From Shewanella sp. NFH-SH190041 (lineage in GTDB: Bacteria; Pseudomonadota; Gammaproteobacteria; Enterobacterales; Shewanellaceae): a stretch of 64,000 nt of DNA. The stretch lies in contig NZ_AP026070.1 in assembly GCF_024363255.1 (NCBI RefSeq), positions 434,001-498,000 on the forward strand. The letters run 5' to 3'. The position numbers and the translations under genes are program-made. How positions within the stretch are numbered: the stretch's first letter is position 1; each line of letters opens with the position of its first letter. The notes below the pieces were generated by a model that ran no database searches, had not been told where the DNA came from, and worked only from the letters and a program-made list of their open reading frames with translations. Shown in pieces: positions 44,234-55,483 of this stretch.

Positions 44234-44270
44234 TAAAAAAGGCCTTTTGGATTTACCAAAAGACCTTTTA
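44234..44270 (-). terminator. Terminator of the dusB-fis operon
   Basis: AAAAGG-C-CTTTTGG pairs with CCAAAAG-A-CCTTTT (one mismatch) around ATTTA, with a T run on the minus strand. It lies 25 bases after the fis stop and could also act on the plus strand. Confidence 0.8.
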
Positions 44271-44294
44271 TTTCAATGCACTGTGAATGCCTGA

Positions 44295-45588
<1,294 letters not shown>

Positions 45589-45620
45589 TACTGTTTCACC
45601 TTGCTCTTCAAAGGGGCGCT

Positions 45621-45649
45621 ATAGTACGCCTTTTTCCCCGTTCTGAAAA
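45621..45649 (-). promoter_or_regulatory. Probable dusB-fis promoter with GC-rich discriminator
   Basis: On the minus strand TTTTCA (45649-45644), 17 bases, then TACTAT (45626-45621), followed by AGCGCCCC. This GC-rich discriminator is typical of stringently controlled promoters such as fis. An A7 run at 45681-45675 may act as an UP element. Confidence 0.55.
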
Positions 45650-45674
45650 GGTCAATAAATAACCTTTCCAGAAC
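45640..45674 (+). terminator. Terminator-like hairpin opposite the dusB-fis promoter
   Basis: GTTCTGAAAAGGT and ACCTTTCCAGAAC pair over 13 positions (one mismatch) around TCAATAAAT(A) and are followed on the plus strand by seven T. There is no plus-strand gene upstream, so it would stop antisense transcripts leaving dusB toward prmA. It overlaps the -35 box on the other strand. Confidence 0.5.
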
Positions 45675-45737
45675 TTTTTTTCTTGACATTTGTTCGGCAA
45701 GAAGTCAGTCGTGGCGCGTGATGCGCGGCAGTTTGAC

Positions 45738-46619
45738 TTATTTGCGTACACCGGTCAGGCGAGTCCAATCCTCTTTATGGGTAGGTTGGTCCATCTCAAA
45801 CCACTGGGCGTAACAGGCTGAAATCTCTTCTGCTTGCTCACGTAGCAGACCCGATAGTGCTAATTTGCCACCGGTTTTTACCAGCTCGGCAATCAGCGGC
45901 GCCAGTTCACGCAGCGGGCCGGCGAGGATGTTGGCAACCAGGATTTCAGTTTGCAGCCCAGCAGGCTGATCCTGAGGCAAATACAGGGCTAAACGGTCGG
46001 CCACATCATTGCGCTCGGCATTGGCCTTGGAGGCATCGATGGCTTGATAGTCAATATCAATACCTGTGACTTTGTCTGCGCCCAGTTTCAGGGCGGCTAC
46101 GGACAAAATGCCGGAGCCACAACCGAAATCCACCACTTCTTTACCGGCCAAATCTAAGCTGTCGAGCCATTCCAGACACAGGGCAGTGGTTGGATGGGTA
46201 CCGGTGCCAAAGGCGAGGCCTGGATCCAGAATTACGTTAACAGCTGCTGGATCAGGGATTTCACGCCAGCTTGGGCAAATCCACAACCGGTTACCAAATT
46301 TGATTGGGTGGAAGGCATCCATCCATTCGCGTACCCAGTCTTTATCTTCAATCTGTTCAATTTTGTAGGCAAAGTCGTTGGTCATATAAGGCAGGGTTTT
46401 CATCTGCTCAACAACCGGCGCCAGATCCATACCAGCATCAAATAAGGCGATAACGACAGTGTCATTCCACAGTGGGGTTTCTCCCAGCTTAGGCTCGAAA
46501 ATAGGCTCATCCTGACCGTCTTCAAAGGTGATGGACACTGAGCCCAGCTCCATTAAATAGTCACTTAATAATTCGGCTTCTTGTTTGCCGGTATGCACGC
46601 GCAGTTGGATCCAGGCCAT
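45738..46619 (-). CDS. prmA: Ribosomal protein L11 methyltransferase
   Basis: A 293-residue SAM-dependent enzyme that trimethylates L11. The N-terminal substrate-recognition domain begins [34 protein letters not shown]. The SAM-binding motif is [20 protein letters not shown], preceded by [21 protein letters not shown], and NILAGPL carries the catalytic NxxxxP-like motif. I start at 46619, where GAGG lies 7 bases upstream, not at the in-frame ATG 51 bases earlier. It is divergent from frdC. Confidence 0.96.
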   Translation of the reverse strand: MAWIQLRVHTGKQEAELLSDYLMELGSVSITFEDGQDEPIFEPKLGETPLWNDTVVIALFDAGMDLAPVVEQMKTLPYMTNDFAYKIEQIEDKDWVREWMDAFHPIKFGNRLWICPSWREIPDPAAVNVILDPGLAFGTGTHPTTALCLEWLDSLDLAGKEVVDFGCGSGILSVAALKLGADKVTGIDIDYQAIDASKANAERNDVADRLALYLPQDQPAGLQTEILVANILAGPLRELAPLIAELVKTGGKLALSGLLREQAEEISACYAQWFEMDQPTHKEDWTRLTGVRK

Positions 46620-46940
46620 TGTTTGCCTCTGTGGAGTGGTTTTAAAAATTGGGGCGGTATTGTATCTCAAGCCACGCAGTAGCGCGAATTTGCGTCATTA
46701 TGGCGGGGTAGAGGGAGTGAAATTGTGGGTAACCTTATGTTTGTTCAGGCAATTGTTGGGTGTTTGGCTCATTGGTAAGACCGATTTCGAGTCAGGGTTG
46801 GTTGTCTGTGATGCTTGTCGGATATTTGTGTTTATTTGTGTGATCAAGATCGCCGTTGAGTAACATTTGTGATGTTGAATTGTATCAGGCTGTTATCTTA
46901 TGCCTCCCTACGATAATAGTGGCCTTTAGGCCTGATAATA
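46620..46940. other. prmA-frdC divergent intergenic region
   Basis: A 321-base region containing a CRP-like site at 46839-46854. Possible frd promoter boxes TTGAAT and TATGCC lie about 18 bases apart near 46875-46905 but are weak. No convincing FNR site (TTGAT-N4-ATCAA) is present. A 92-codon open frame across it is antisense to the prmA start and not a gene. Confidence 0.45.
46839..46854 (+). promoter_or_regulatory. CRP-like site upstream of the frd operon
   Basis: TGTGATCAAGATCGCC agrees with the extended CRP consensus TGTGATCTAGATCACA at 13 of 16 positions, centred about 95 bases before the frdC start. In Shewanella oneidensis CRP, rather than the FNR homologue, is the main activator of anaerobic respiration genes, so the site is biologically plausible. 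Confidence 0.6.
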
Positions 46941-47666
46941 ATGACAACCAAAACCTATGTACCTAACCCCATCAGCCCAAGGCTGCTCGGGCACCGACGC
47001 TCGGCCTATGTCGACCGGTTGCAGAGTGCTACCGGTGTGTTGATGGGTGTGTTTCTATTGTTCCACCTGCATTTCGAGTCCAGCATCTTGTTGGGTAAGG
47101 ATGCGTTTTATCATGTCGTGCACTTTCTGGAAGGCAGTCTCTTCAGTGATGATGGCAAGGGGTTCCCTGTTATCACCCAATTCATCTCGGTATTGATGCT
47201 GGCGGTATTTGTGTTGCATGCCTTGACGGCGCTGCGGCGTTTTCCGGCGCAGTTAGGCCAGTGGCGGGCTTTGCAGTCCAGTTTACGGACTATCCGTCAC
47301 AGTGATACCCGTATCTGGTATTTCCAGTTATTAACTGGCGCGGCGCTGTTTTTTTTGGTGCCAGTTCACCTGTTTGAAATGATCCAAGCCCCCGCCATTG
47401 GCCCACATATGAGCGCCGAGCGGGTGTATCACGACAATACCTGGCTGCTGTATGTGTTGTTACTGCCCGCGGTTGTGGTGCATGCCGTGTTTGGTTTGTA
47501 CCGGGTGGCAGTGAAATGGGGCGTAAGCTCTCAGCGGGCGACGTTGCTGCGGTTAGCTAAAGGGCTGTTGATTTATCTGCTGCTGCTGGGGATAGCCAGC
47601 TTGATCTGCTATGTGCTGATTGGCACTGAACTGACATTACCAGTGACGCCTTTTTCGCCAGATTGA
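46941..47666 (+). CDS. frdC: Fumarate reductase diheme cytochrome b subunit (FrdC, Wolinella type)
   Basis: A 241-residue integral membrane subunit that takes electrons from menaquinol. Five membrane segments are visible. Candidate heme ligand histidines lie in LLFHLHFE, HVVHFLEG, VLHALTAL, VPVHLFEM and VVHAVFGLYR, as in the single-subunit diheme cytochrome of epsilonproteobacterial quinol:fumarate reductases. This differs from the heme-free FrdC/FrdD pair of E. coli. It is the first gene of frdC-frdA-frdB. Confidence 0.93.
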   Translation: MTTKTYVPNPISPRLLGHRRSAYVDRLQSATGVLMGVFLLFHLHFESSILLGKDAFYHVVHFLEGSLFSDDGKGFPVITQFISVLMLAVFVLHALTALRRFPAQLGQWRALQSSLRTIRHSDTRIWYFQLLTGAALFFLVPVHLFEMIQAPAIGPHMSAERVYHDNTWLLYVLLLPAVVVHAVFGLYRVAVKWGVSSQRATLLRLAKGLLIYLLLLGIASLICYVLIGTELTLPVTPFSPD

Positions 47667-47725
47667 ATCATCACTGACGTGTAATAACTTGATATTGCAG
47701 CGGCATAAAGCTGTAAGGAACAAGC

Positions 47726-49723
47726 GTGAAAATTATCTATACAGATTCATTAGTGGTGGGGGCCGGCCTTGCCGGGCTGCGGGTTGCCATCGCGTCTAAA
47801 GAGCGTGGACTGGATACACTGGTGCTGTCCCTTATTCCGGCGAAGCGCTCCCATTCTGCTGCGGCCCAGGGCGGTATGCAAGCCAGTTTGGGTAATACAG
47901 TGAAAGGCATGGGCGACAATGAGGATGTCCACTTTCAAGATACGGTAAAAGGCTCTGATTGGGGCTGCGATCAGCACGTTGCGCGGATGTTTGCCCATTG
48001 CGCCCCCAAAGCGGTGCGTGAGTTAGCTAACTGGGGCGTGCCATGGACCCGGGTGACTCAAGGTCCTCGGGAAGTCGTCGTTAACGCTGAGAAAGTGACT
48101 ATTGATGAGGCTGAAGCGGCCCATGGCCTGATCAATGCCCGCGATTTTGGTGGCACCAAGAAGTGGCGTACCTGCTATACCGCGGATGGAACCGGCCACT
48201 CGCTGCTGTACGCAGTTGATAACAAAGCTATCGCGATGGGCATTGCTGTGCATGAACGGATGGAAGCGCTGAAAATCATCCACGATGGCAAGCGCTGCCA
48301 CGGCGTGATTGCCCGCTGTCTTATCACCGGTGAGTTGCGTGCTTATATTGCCAAGTCCACGACGATTGCCACCGGCGGCTATGGCCGTATTTATGAGGTA
48401 TCTACCAATGCCATTATCTGTGAAGGCATTGGTCAGGCGCTGGCATTGGAAACTGGCGTTGCCACACTGGGCAATATGGAAGCGGTGCAGTTCCATCCTA
48501 CTGCCATTGTGCCAGTGGGCATTTTGACCACAGAAGGTTGTCGTGGTGACGGTGGTCTGCTGCGCGATGTCGACGGTCACCGTTTTATGCCGGACTATGA
48601 GCCGGAAAAGAAAGAGCTGGCCAGTCGTGATGTGGTTTCCCGCCGCATGACGGAACATATGCGTAAAGGTAAAGGGGTTGATTCCCCTTATGGTCCGCAT
48701 CTGTGGCTGGATATCACCTTGTTGGGGCGTGAGCATATCGAAACTAACCTGCGTGAAGTGCAGGAAATTTGTGAGTACTTTTTGGGGATTGATCCGGCCG
48801 TGGATTGGATCCCAGTGCGGCCAACCCAGCATTACTCCATGGGGGGAATTCGCACCAATGCCACCGGTGAAAGTCCGCAATTGCAGGGGCTATTCAGTGT
48901 GGGCGAAGCGGCCTGTTGGGATATGCATGGCTTTAACCGCTTAGGGGGGAATTCGCTCGCTGAAACTGTGGTTGGCGGCATGATTATCGGCAAGTATGTG
49001 GCGGACTTTGGTGAAAATAACGATCTGGTCGTGAACACCAGCCTCGTTGAGCAGGCGATGGGTGAGCTGCGCACCGAAATTGAGAGTTTGATCGATGGCA
49101 ATGGCACAGAAAACCCTTATGTGCTGAAGCGAGAGATGCAGCGCATCATGATGGATTATGTCGGTATCTTCCGTAATGGTCCTGAGTTGGATAAAGCGGT
49201 TGCTGGCCTTAAAAGTTTGCTGGAGCGCAGCCGTAACCTGGTGGTTAAGAATAAGAAACGCCACGCCAATCCCGAACTGGTCGAAGCTTTGCGTGTTCGC
49301 CGTATGATTAAAGTGGCGCTAACAGTTGCCTGTGGCGCTGCTGCCCGTACCGAAAGCCGGGGTGCCCATGCCCGAGAAGACTTCCCACAGCGTAATGATA
49401 AGGACTGGTTGAAGCGCACCCTGTGCCGCTGGCCGGAGGCTAACGCGCTGGAGCCGGAAATTCATTATGAAGATTTGGACGTGATGCAGATGGAGCTGCC
49501 GCCGGGGTATCGGGGCTATGGTGTCGATAACGCAATTCCTCACCCCGATACAGCCATTCGTGAAGCTGAGATTGCCGTTAAGTTGGCGGCCTTGGGTGAG
49601 CATGCTGACAGATATGACCAGCAACAGGTGCTGATGTCATTTGATTTACCTCAGGAATTAATGCCGAAAAATGAACGCCTGATCGATAAAATATCAGCGC
49701 AGCTTGGAGATAAAAACTCATGA
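47726..49723 (+). CDS. frdA: Fumarate reductase flavoprotein subunit
   Basis: A 665-residue catalytic subunit reducing fumarate to succinate. The FAD dinucleotide-binding motif [12 protein letters not shown] is at the N-terminus, and the covalent FAD His is His43 in [14 protein letters not shown], the same number as in Wolinella FrdA. Active-site regions include [36 protein letters not shown] and [21 protein letters not shown]. The start is GTG with AAGGA about 7 bases upstream. It overlaps frdB by 4 bases. Confidence 0.97.
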   Translation: MKIIYTDSLVVGAGLAGLRVAIASKERGLDTLVLSLIPAKRSHSAAAQGGMQASLGNTVKGMGDNEDVHFQDTVKGSDWGCDQHVARMFAHCAPKAVRELANWGVPWTRVTQGPREVVVNAEKVTIDEAEAAHGLINARDFGGTKKWRTCYTADGTGHSLLYAVDNKAIAMGIAVHERMEALKIIHDGKRCHGVIARCLITGELRAYIAKSTTIATGGYGRIYEVSTNAIICEGIGQALALETGVATLGNMEAVQFHPTAIVPVGILTTEGCRGDGGLLRDVDGHRFMPDYEPEKKELASRDVVSRRMTEHMRKGKGVDSPYGPHLWLDITLLGREHIETNLREVQEICEYFLGIDPAVDWIPVRPTQHYSMGGIRTNATGESPQLQGLFSVGEAACWDMHGFNRLGGNSLAETVVGGMIIGKYVADFGENNDLVVNTSLVEQAMGELRTEIESLIDGNGTENPYVLKREMQRIMMDYVGIFRNGPELDKAVAGLKSLLERSRNLVVKNKKRHANPELVEALRVRRMIKVALTVACGAAARTESRGAHAREDFPQRNDKDWLKRTLCRWPEANALEPEIHYEDLDVMQMELPPGYRGYGVDNAIPHPDTAIREAEIAVKLAALGEHADRYDQQQVLMSFDLPQELMPKNERLIDKISAQLGDKNS

Positions 49724-50451
49724 GTCAGGGCCGTACCCTTACATTCAATATTTTCCGTTTTGATCCACAGCAGCCGGGTGATAAGCCGAAAATGGTCAGT
49801 TATCAGTTGGATGAAACGCCGGGCATGACGGTATTTATTGCCCTGAATCGACTGCGTGAAGAGCAGGACAGCTCGCTACAGTTTGATTTTGTCTGCCGCG
49901 CCGGTATTTGTGGCAGCTGCGCCATGGTCATTAATGGGTTACCGACGTTAGCCTGTCGCACCCTGACCAGTAAATTTGCCGCTAGCCAGATCACGCTGAT
50001 GCCTTTGCCGGGGTTTGAGTTGATTGGTGATTTGTCGGTGAATACCGGTAAGTTTATGCGGGAGATTGCCGAGCGCCTTAAGCTATGGCTGCACCCTAGA
50101 GGCGATGCTCAGGATATCCATGTGTTGGAAGCGCCGATGGATCCGGAAGAAGCGGCTAAGTTGTATGAGTTGGAACGCTGCGTTGAATGTGGTGTTTGTG
50201 TGTCTGCCTGTGCAACTAAGCAGATGCGCGAGACTTTTGTGGGCGCTATAGGTTTGATGAAGATAGCCCGATTTGAATTGGATAGCCGTGACGCCCGCAG
50301 TGCTGATGATTTTTATCATGTGATTGGTAATCAAGATGGGGTATTTGGCTGTATGACCCTATTAGGCTGCCAAGATAACTGTCCAAAAGATTTACCACAT
50401 ATGCAGCAAATTGCTTATCTGCGCCGAAAAATGACCAGCGTATTGGTGTAA
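49720..50451 (+). CDS. frdB: Fumarate reductase iron-sulfur subunit
   Basis: A 243-residue subunit with three iron-sulfur clusters linking FrdC to FrdA. The [2Fe-2S] ligands lie in [21 protein letters not shown]. The [4Fe-4S] and [3Fe-4S] ligands lie in [11 protein letters not shown] and in [20 protein letters not shown] overlap with frdA shows coupled translation. A 14-bp hairpin follows the stop. Confidence 0.97.
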   Translation: MSQGRTLTFNIFRFDPQQPGDKPKMVSYQLDETPGMTVFIALNRLREEQDSSLQFDFVCRAGICGSCAMVINGLPTLACRTLTSKFAASQITLMPLPGFELIGDLSVNTGKFMREIAERLKLWLHPRGDAQDIHVLEAPMDPEEAAKLYELERCVECGVCVSACATKQMRETFVGAIGLMKIARFELDSRDARSADDFYHVIGNQDGVFGCMTLLGCQDNCPKDLPHMQQIAYLRRKMTSVLV

Positions 50452-50461
50452 TAAGCAATCT

Positions 50462-50505
50462 AAATCACTGCAGCAGAAAGCGCTCTATTTTTGCTGTAGT
50501 GATTT
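50462..50505 (+). terminator. Hairpin after frdB, possible terminator
   Basis: AAATCACTGCAGCA and TGCTGTAGTGATTT pair over 14 positions (one G-T) around a 16-base loop, 11 bases after the frdB stop. No T run follows, so it may act as a 3'-end stabiliser or a Rho-assisted terminator. Confidence 0.5.
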
Positions 50506-50856
50506 GTCATAAAAACGGCTTATTTAGCCTTTGTCGGGCTAATCAATTTGACTGGGCATTGGATATTGGACATTGAATACGGCTGCTAAATATTGACAAA
50601 CTCTTGGACTGATAGCGGTAATTGATTTGCGCTAATTGACGAGAATAAATGTTCGGGATAAATGAAAATCAAACTAACAATGCATGTTGCTATTCGCTAC
50701 AAATAACACTGTGGTGAATTTTTATTGGTTTATTATTTAGCCCAGCGTGGTGATGGCTAAATCAATGGTCGCCTTATGCCGTGCATTATTAGGTCATTGG
50801 ATAATAGTATTGTGAGAGCTTGATTGAGCGACTCAATGCGCCATTAAATGATTTGC

Positions 50857-50924
50857 TGAGTTAATCGTTGAGTTAATCGTTGAGTTAATCGTTGAGTTAA
50901 TTCTTGAGTTAGTCGCTGGGTTAA
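50857..50924. repeat. 12-base tandem repeat (TGAGTTAATCGT)
   Basis: Three perfect copies of TGAGTTAATCGT at 50857-50892 are followed by three degenerating copies (TGAGTTAATTCT, TGAGTTAGTCGC, TGGGTTAA). The unit contains stop codons and is not coding. Confidence 0.9.
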
Positions 50925-50974
50925 ACACAAGCTTATTGTGGTAATTAATTTTAAATTATTGCCGTCATGCTAGT

Positions 50975-51006
50975 CATTACCGCATTACCGCATTACCGCA
51001 TTACCG
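50975..51006. repeat. 8-base tandem repeat (CATTACCG x4)
   Basis: Four perfect head-to-tail copies of CATTACCG. A fifth, partial copy (CA) follows. Confidence 0.9.
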
Positions 51007-51131
51007 CAATGCTATTGGCTTTATTCTAGCTGAGTGATTGCGACGGAATTATTGTGGCATTAAAACGGCTGATAAAGCTCACAAGCTAAGTTGTGACGTT
51101 ATCTGTTATTAGTGTTTATTGTTTATCCGCG

Positions 51132-51159
51132 ACAAAAAAGCCACCCGAAGGTGGCTTTT
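51132..51159 (-). terminator. Rho-independent terminator of rho
   Basis: AAAAGCCACC, CGAA tetraloop, GGTGGCTTTT: a 10-bp perfect stem with a six-T tail on the minus strand, about 30 bases after the rho stop. Confidence 0.92.
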
Positions 51160-51188
51160 AATGAAATCACTGGATATTACAAGCTGAA

Positions 51189-52454
51189 TTAAGACTTAGA
51201 GCGCTTCATCGCAGTGAAGAATTCATCATTAGTCTTGGTCATTGCCAGTTTGTCGATCAAGAATTCCATTGCGCTGACTTCATCCATAGGATTGAGGATC
51301 TTACGTAGGATCCACATCTTTTGCAGTTCGTCAGGGGTAGTCAGTTTCTCTTCGCGACGGGTACCGGAGCGGTTAAAGTCGATAGCTGGGAATACACGCT
51401 TTTCTGCAGCCTTACGGGACAGATGCAGTTCCTGGTTACCAGTACCTTTAAATTCTTCGTAGATCACTTCATCCATCTTAGAGCCGGTATCAATCAGCGC
51501 TGTCGCGATGATGGTCAGGCTGCCGCCATTTTCGATGTTACGGGCAGCACCGAAGAAGCGCTTAGGACGATGCAGGGCATTGGCGTCCACACCACCGGTC
51601 AGTACTTTACCGGAAGATGGAATAACAGTGTTGTATGCACGGGCCAGACGGGTGATGGAATCTAGCAGGATAACCACGTCTTTTTTGTGCTCAACCAAAC
51701 GCTTGGCTTTTTCAATCACCATTTCAGCAACCTGAACGTGACGGCTCGCTGGCTCATCAAAGGTAGAAGCAATCACTTCACCTTGTACCATACGTTGCAT
51801 TTCAGTCACTTCTTCAGGACGTTCATCAATCAGCAGTACCATCAATACAACATCTGGATTGTTATAGGTGATTGACTGAGCAATATTCTGCAGTAATAAA
51901 GTCTTACCGGCTTTTGGTGGCGCAACAATCAGACCACGTTGACCTTTACCTACAGGGGAGCACAAATCCAGAATACGGGCGGTAATATCTTCGGTAGAAC
52001 CGTTACCTCGCTCCATACGCAGGCGTTCTTCAGCGTGCAGCGGAGTTAAGTTTTCAAATAGGATTTTATTGCGGGAGTTTTCAGGCTTGTCGAAATTGAC
52101 TTCGTTAACTTTCAGCAGTGCAAAATAACGCTCGCCTTCTTTTGGAGGTCGGATTTTACCAAAAATGGTATCACCGGTACGCATATTGAAGCGGCGGATT
52201 TGACTAGGTGAAACATAAATATCGTCTGGGCCTGCCAAGTAAGAACCATCTGAACTGCGCAGGAAGCCAAAACCATCCTGCAGAATTTCCAGTACGCCGC
52301 CACCAAAAATATCTTCGCCACTTTTGGCATGGGCTTTTAAGATGGAGAAAATAATGTCCTGCTTACGGGCGCGGGCCATATTTTCCAGTTTCATGCTTTC
52401 AGCGAGGGAGACTAAGTCAGAGATCGACTTGTTTTTTAATTCTGATAAATTCAT
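51189..52454 (-). CDS. rho: Transcription termination factor Rho
   Basis: A 421-residue hexameric RNA helicase. The N-terminal Rho domain begins [21 protein letters not shown]; the RNA-binding cold-shock domain has [13 protein letters not shown] and [19 protein letters not shown]. The ATPase core has Walker [30 protein letters not shown], Walker [16 protein letters not shown], and the Q- and R-loop region [31 protein letters not shown]. Length matches E. coli (419). A 226-base leader with a strong hairpin lies upstream, reminiscent of the autoregulated rho leader. Confidence 0.98.
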   Translation of the reverse strand: MNLSELKNKSISDLVSLAESMKLENMARARKQDIIFSILKAHAKSGEDIFGGGVLEILQDGFGFLRSSDGSYLAGPDDIYVSPSQIRRFNMRTGDTIFGKIRPPKEGERYFALLKVNEVNFDKPENSRNKILFENLTPLHAEERLRMERGNGSTEDITARILDLCSPVGKGQRGLIVAPPKAGKTLLLQNIAQSITYNNPDVVLMVLLIDERPEEVTEMQRMVQGEVIASTFDEPASRHVQVAEMVIEKAKRLVEHKKDVVILLDSITRLARAYNTVIPSSGKVLTGGVDANALHRPKRFFGAARNIENGGSLTIIATALIDTGSKMDEVIYEEFKGTGNQELHLSRKAAEKRVFPAIDFNRSGTRREEKLTTPDELQKMWILRKILNPMDEVSAMEFLIDKLAMTKTNDEFFTAMKRSKS

Positions 52455-52613
52455 GTTGATGGGTCTTGTAAATTACGCGACAGAGCTCATCGTGCTCAAT
52501 CTGATTCGAATGTCTGTGAGAGAAAGATTGAACCGCGAGAAATGGGTTATTAGAAAGAAGCTGGTTATTAAATTAGCACTAACCGACCGGGGCGTCCACA
52601 TTTTTAAGGCTTT

Positions 52614-52646
52614 CCCGACACAATTTCAACGAGAAACTGTGCCGGG
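52614..52646 (-). other. Strong hairpin in the rho leader
   Basis: CCCGACACA and TGTGCCGGG pair over 9 positions (one G-T), extended inward by AATTTC/GAAACT. It lies about 160 bases before the rho start and 35 bases before the trxA stop end. In E. coli the rho leader mediates autogenous attenuation; whether this element does so is inference. Confidence 0.5.
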
Positions 52647-52680
52647 CTTCACTCTTCCTGCTGGAAGTGTTTTTATTGCG

Positions 52681-53007
52681 TTAGATTTGCGCGTCAATAA
52701 ACTCTTTTAATTGGGTTTTTGACAGGGCGCCAACCTTGGTTGCTACCAGCTCACCATTTTTGAACAGCAGCAGTGTTGGAATACCGCGTACGCCGTATTT
52801 TGCTGGAGAAACATTGTTCTGATCTACGTTCAGTTTACCCACGATCAGTTTGCCTTCGTATTCACCGGCAACGTCATCCAGGATTGGGGCGATCATTTTG
52901 CATGGACCGCACCACTCAGCCCAGAAATCAACCAGTACTGGCATTTCTGATTTCAGTACGTCACTTTCAAAGCTGTCGTCGCTCAGGGTTATAAATTTGT
53001 CGCTCAT
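52681..53007 (-). CDS. trxA: Thioredoxin 1
   Basis: A 108-residue thiol-disulfide oxidoreductase with the redox motif WCGPC (Cys33, Cys36) and the cis-proline region [11 protein letters not shown]. Length and fold elements ([22 protein letters not shown]) match E. coli TrxA. It lies upstream of rho and divergent from rhlB, the enterobacterial arrangement. Confidence 0.98.
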   Translation of the reverse strand: MSDKFITLSDDSFESDVLKSEMPVLVDFWAEWCGPCKMIAPILDDVAGEYEGKLIVGKLNVDQNNVSPAKYGVRGIPTLLLFKNGELVATKVGALSKTQLKEFIDAQI

Positions 53008-53173
53008 GATCTTCTCCGGTTAATGTGGTGCCATCGCTGGTTTGTGAATGGCTTACCCTGTATATTGGGTGCGTTTATCGGCTTTTCAAGCCCGGCTTTC
53101 GGCCTTGTTTTTTCTTGCCGCTATTTCAAACGATCGAGTATCTTATTGCAACCCCAACAGGTATGCTTGCGCT

Positions 53174-54493
53174 ATGAGCGAAACACATTTATCCAAACAA
53201 AAATTTGCCGAATTTCCTCTCCACGAGGAGGTTGTTAAGGCATTGTCCGAAAACGGCTTTGAATATTGTACGCCCATCCAGGCGTTATCTCTGCCAATTC
53301 TGCTGAAGCAAAAAGATATCGCCGGTCAAGCCCAGACGGGCACGGGAAAAACACTGGCTTTTCTGGTTTCCACCTTCAATCACTTATTAACTGTTCCCGT
53401 CCCTGAAGGGCGGCAGATTAATCAGCCCCGCGCCATTATTATGGCTCCTACCCGTGAATTGGCGATTCAAATTGCCAAAGATGCCAAATTACTGGCCAAG
53501 CACACCAAATTAAAAGTTGGGATTGTTTACGGCGGTGAAGGTTACGATGCCCAGATGAAAGTACTGGAAAAGGGCATTGATATTCTGATTGGTACCACCG
53601 GCCGTATTATTGATTATGTCCGTCAGGGTGTGATTAATTTGTCCGCTATTCAGGCGGTTGTATTAGATGAAGCCGATCGCATGTTTGATCTAGGCTTTAT
53701 TAAAGATATCCGATTCCTCTTCCGCCGTATGCCTAATGCAGCTGACCGCTTAAATATGCTGTTTTCTGCTACCCTGTCGATGAAAGTGCAGGAATTGGCA
53801 TACGATCATATGAATGATCCGGAAAAAGTGGAGATTGCCCCGGAAGAGAAAACGTCCAAGAATATTAAAGAAGAGCTGTTTTATCCCTCCATGGAAGACA
53901 AGATGCGTTTGTTGCAGACGCTGATTGAGGACGATTGGCCAGATAAAGCCATTGTATTTGCGAATACCAAATATATGTGTGAAAACCTGTGGGCGGCGCT
54001 GGAAGGCGATGGCCATCGGGTGGGATTACTGACCGGGGATGTACCGCAGAAAAAACGTCTGCGTATTTTAGAGCAGTTTACCCAAGGGCAACTGGATATT
54101 TTGGTCGCGACTGATGTGGCTGCCCGTGGCCTGCATATTTCTGATGTCACTCACGTGTATAACTATGATTTACCTGATGATTGTGAAGACTATGTACACC
54201 GTATCGGTCGTACAGGTCGTGCGGGTCATAAAGGGACATCTGTGAGTTTTGCCTGTGAAGAATATGCATTGAACCTGCCAGCGATTGAAGAGTATATTCA
54301 GCATTCTATTCCGGTCAGCTCTTATGATAGGGATGCTCTGTTGGATGATTTAGCGCCTGCAGTGAAAATTCAGCGTAAACACACCAATAATAATGCCTCG
54401 CGCAATCTGCGTGACCGCTCCAGTGGTCGACCTCAAGGTGCTCCGCGCAATGGTCGTCCGCCACGTCATGATCGGACCCGTAGACACGCCTAA
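53174..54493 (+). CDS. rhlB: ATP-dependent RNA helicase RhlB
   Basis: A 439-residue DEAD-box helicase, a degradosome partner of RNase E. Motifs in order: Q motif region [15 protein letters not shown], Walker [21 protein letters not shown] box [14 protein letters not shown] in [18 protein letters not shown] and [10 protein letters not shown]. The basic C-terminal tail is rich in Arg, Pro and Asn. I start at 53174 because [20 protein letters not shown] aligns with known RhlB; the frame is open 126 bases further upstream without a good site. Confidence 0.96.
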   Translation: MSETHLSKQKFAEFPLHEEVVKALSENGFEYCTPIQALSLPILLKQKDIAGQAQTGTGKTLAFLVSTFNHLLTVPVPEGRQINQPRAIIMAPTRELAIQIAKDAKLLAKHTKLKVGIVYGGEGYDAQMKVLEKGIDILIGTTGRIIDYVRQGVINLSAIQAVVLDEADRMFDLGFIKDIRFLFRRMPNAADRLNMLFSATLSMKVQELAYDHMNDPEKVEIAPEEKTSKNIKEELFYPSMEDKMRLLQTLIEDDWPDKAIVFANTKYMCENLWAALEGDGHRVGLLTGDVPQKKRLRILEQFTQGQLDILVATDVAARGLHISDVTHVYNYDLPDDCEDYVHRIGRTGRAGHKGTSVSFACEEYALNLPAIEEYIQHSIPVSSYDRDALLDDLAPAVKIQRKHTNNNASRNLRDRSSGRPQGAPRNGRPPRHDRTRRHA

Positions 54494-54505
54494 TTGAATA
54501 CATCC

Positions 54506-55423
54506 ATGCCAAAGACCACATACGCCGCCATTACATTGGGCTCCAATAGTTTCAATATGCTGGTTGCTCGCACTCAAGGGCACAGACCACAGGTTATTGC
54601 CAAATATAAACGTAAGGTGCGACTGGCTGAAGGCATGGGCACTGATGGCCGCTTGCAAGATGCGGTAATGCAGCGTGGTTTAGATTGTCTGGCAATGTTT
54701 GGTCGTATGCTGGATAACCACAAAGTCGATCGATGTCATGTTGCTGTGGTTGCCACAGCAACGCTGCGCAGTGTCAGCAATGCTGATGAATTCAGTGAGC
54801 GAGCTGTGCCATTGCTGGGCTGCCCGATTGAAGTGATCTGCGGCATGCGTGAAGCGGAACTGATTTATCAGGGTATGGTTGCCAACACGCAGGGTGGCGG
54901 GCGTCGCTTAGTGATTGATATTGGCGGTGCCAGTACGGAATTTATTGTCGGCGAAGGTCAGGATGTGCTGCTGAAAGCCAGCTTGCCTTTTGGTTGTGTG
55001 ACTGGACAGCGACAGTTTTTTGCTCATTTCCCATATCAGGAACAGGATTTTATTGATTCAGCAGCAGATGTTGCCAAGATCTTAACTGAACAAGGGCCGA
55101 TGTTGCGTCGTTTGGGCTGGAATGCGGTTGTGGGGGCTTCGGGCTCTGTGCAGTCAGTGATAGAATTACTGGCCCATCGAGAGTTGCCTCAGATTATTAC
55201 CCTTGAGGTATTACAGCAGCTGAAAACGGAAATTCTGCAGCAGCATAGTGCCGATTTAGCCGGTATTACTGGTCTGAATAGCGAACGGGTGCCGACATTT
55301 GCCGCTGGGGTGGCGATTTTGCTGGCGCTGTTTACTCAACTGAATTTAGACAGATTACAGTTATCCGGTGGAGCGCTGCGTGAAGGGGTATTGCAACAGC
55401 TCGCGGATAGAGTGGCTGGTTGA
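54506..55423 (+). CDS. gppA: Ppx/GppA-family phosphatase, short form
   Basis: A 305-residue member of the exopolyphosphatase/pppGpp phosphatase family with actin-like ATPase fold: AITLGSNSFNMLVA, VVATATLRSV, LVIDIGGASTEFIVG and VVGASGSVQSV. E. coli GppA is close to 494 residues. Here only the N-terminal catalytic half is present, and the sequence after the stop shows no sign of the missing HD-like C-terminal domain. The position directly after rhlB supports gppA. An in-frame TTG lies 12 bases upstream. Confidence 0.9.
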   Translation: MPKTTYAAITLGSNSFNMLVARTQGHRPQVIAKYKRKVRLAEGMGTDGRLQDAVMQRGLDCLAMFGRMLDNHKVDRCHVAVVATATLRSVSNADEFSERAVPLLGCPIEVICGMREAELIYQGMVANTQGGGRRLVIDIGGASTEFIVGEGQDVLLKASLPFGCVTGQRQFFAHFPYQEQDFIDSAADVAKILTEQGPMLRRLGWNAVVGASGSVQSVIELLAHRELPQIITLEVLQQLKTEILQQHSADLAGITGLNSERVPTFAAGVAILLALFTQLNLDRLQLSGGALREGVLQQLADRVAG

Positions 55424-55483
55424 ACTCATTAACCCAATGGTCATATTCATCTGACTATTTGCGTAGGTAATGCTTAGTAAAAA

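Larger units (their letters stand above)
50452..51188. other. Long noncoding gap between frdB and rho
   Basis: About 740 bases with no credible gene, on either strand, between the plus-strand frd operon and the minus-strand rho gene. It holds a hairpin after frdB, two short tandem-repeat arrays (12-base and 8-base units) and the rho terminator. The sequence looks like decaying, repeat-rich spacer. Confidence 0.5.

Noticed and set aside
46585..46863. 92-codon open frame in the prmA-frdC gap
   Set aside because: It begins inside prmA on the opposite strand, has no ribosome binding site and covers the CRP-like regulatory region.
48023..48880. 285-codon minus-strand open frame inside frdA
   Set aside because: It is antisense to a clearly identified FrdA with intact motifs, and its product has no recognisable features.
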